A DNA stretch of 6,574 nucleotides from Ghiorsea sp. (GTDB taxonomy: Bacteria > Pseudomonadota > Zetaproteobacteria > Mariprofundales > Mariprofundaceae), in contig JAJFLD010000158.1 in NCBI GenBank assembly GCA_021772875.1, positions 1 through 6,574 of the forward strand, in the 5' to 3' direction. Below are positions 6,474 to 6,574 of the stretch, piece after piece (positions within the stretch are counted from its first letter, which is position 1; each line of letters opens with the position of its first letter). Both the position numbers and the translations under genes were made by a program. The notes beneath the pieces are model-generated. The model was given only the letters and a program-made list of their open reading frames with translations, was not told the origin of the DNA and did not search any database.

Positions 6474-6574
6474 AAAATATTGTTTTGTCTTTATCGTCAA
6501 GCCCTTGATAAAGCGCAATGATTTTATCATAAGGTGTTTGATATTTTAGAGCTTTAAGTTTTCGTTGGTGGTTG
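6423..6574 (-). mobile_element. End of an IS481-like insertion sequence (rest beyond window)
   Basis: The transposase end (stop at 6430-6432) is preceded at the outer side by TGTAATATTAG starting at 6423. A terminal TGT close behind the transposase stop is usual for IS481-type elements. The boundary also coincides with the point where the interrupted host protein loses family resemblance. The other end, inverted repeat partner and target duplication are outside the window, so the exact edge is inferred and may be off by several bases. Confidence 0.6.
6430..6574 (-). CDS. Transposase C-terminus, IS481/DDE integrase-core type (partial at right edge)
   Basis: On the minus strand, the frame from 6573 down to TAA (6432-6430) encodes 47 residues, too short for ordinary gene callers. 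It begins NHQRKLKALKYQTPYDKI and ends NPDHKTLGLNS. The pattern N-x-x-R-x-L-K-A-L-x-x-x-TPY followed some 25 residues later by NPxHxxxGLN is how IS481-family transposases end after the integrase core. The DDE catalytic residues and N-terminal helix-turn-helix would lie beyond the right edge. Whether the complete element is intact cannot be judged here. Confidence 0.65.
   Translation of the reverse strand, partial: NHQRKLKALKYQTPYDKIIALYQGLDDKDKTIFFNSNPDHKTLGLNS

Overview
This is a bacterial chromosomal window that looks proteobacterial. The isocitrate dehydrogenase is of the E. coli type, there is an RNase D with an HRDC domain, and a YbeL-like zinc-ribbon domain is present. Base composition is moderately AT-rich. 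I cannot fix the lineage by eye; a low-GC gamma- or zetaproteobacterium would fit, but that is a guess.

Layout. From 1 to 3887 three genes read leftwards in the order aspS (aspartyl-tRNA synthetase), a small DUF4398-like lipoprotein, and icd (NADP-isocitrate dehydrogenase). The gaps are only 59 and 45 bp, so co-transcription is plausible. icd runs off the left edge. At 3888-4120 is a divergent intergenic region. From 4121 to 5949 two genes read rightwards: rnd (RNase D) and an unrecognised 209-residue protein whose ATG overlaps the rnd stop. From 5950 to 6215 is a more AT-rich, gene-poor stretch with palindromes and a likely extended -10 promoter. It leads into a small membrane-anchored protein gene at 6216. 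That gene appears to be broken at codon 70 (6423-6425) by an IS481-like insertion sequence. The C-terminal end of the transposase reads leftwards from the right edge of the window.

Most notable points. (1) The Icd frame does not stop at the usual C-terminus (residue 417). It continues for at least 150 residues into a helical region plus CxxC zinc ribbon resembling the stand-alone YbeL/DUF1451 family, which makes an Icd-zinc-ribbon fusion. (2) The right edge shows a host gene interrupted by an IS, with the IS end supplying a new 15-codon tail. (3) AspRS carries His31, as in non-discriminating enzymes, which hints at the transamidation route to Asn-tRNA. (4) An inverted repeat ends just before the weakly primed rnd start. 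I see no CRISPR array, rRNA, tRNA or defence/toxin system in the window.
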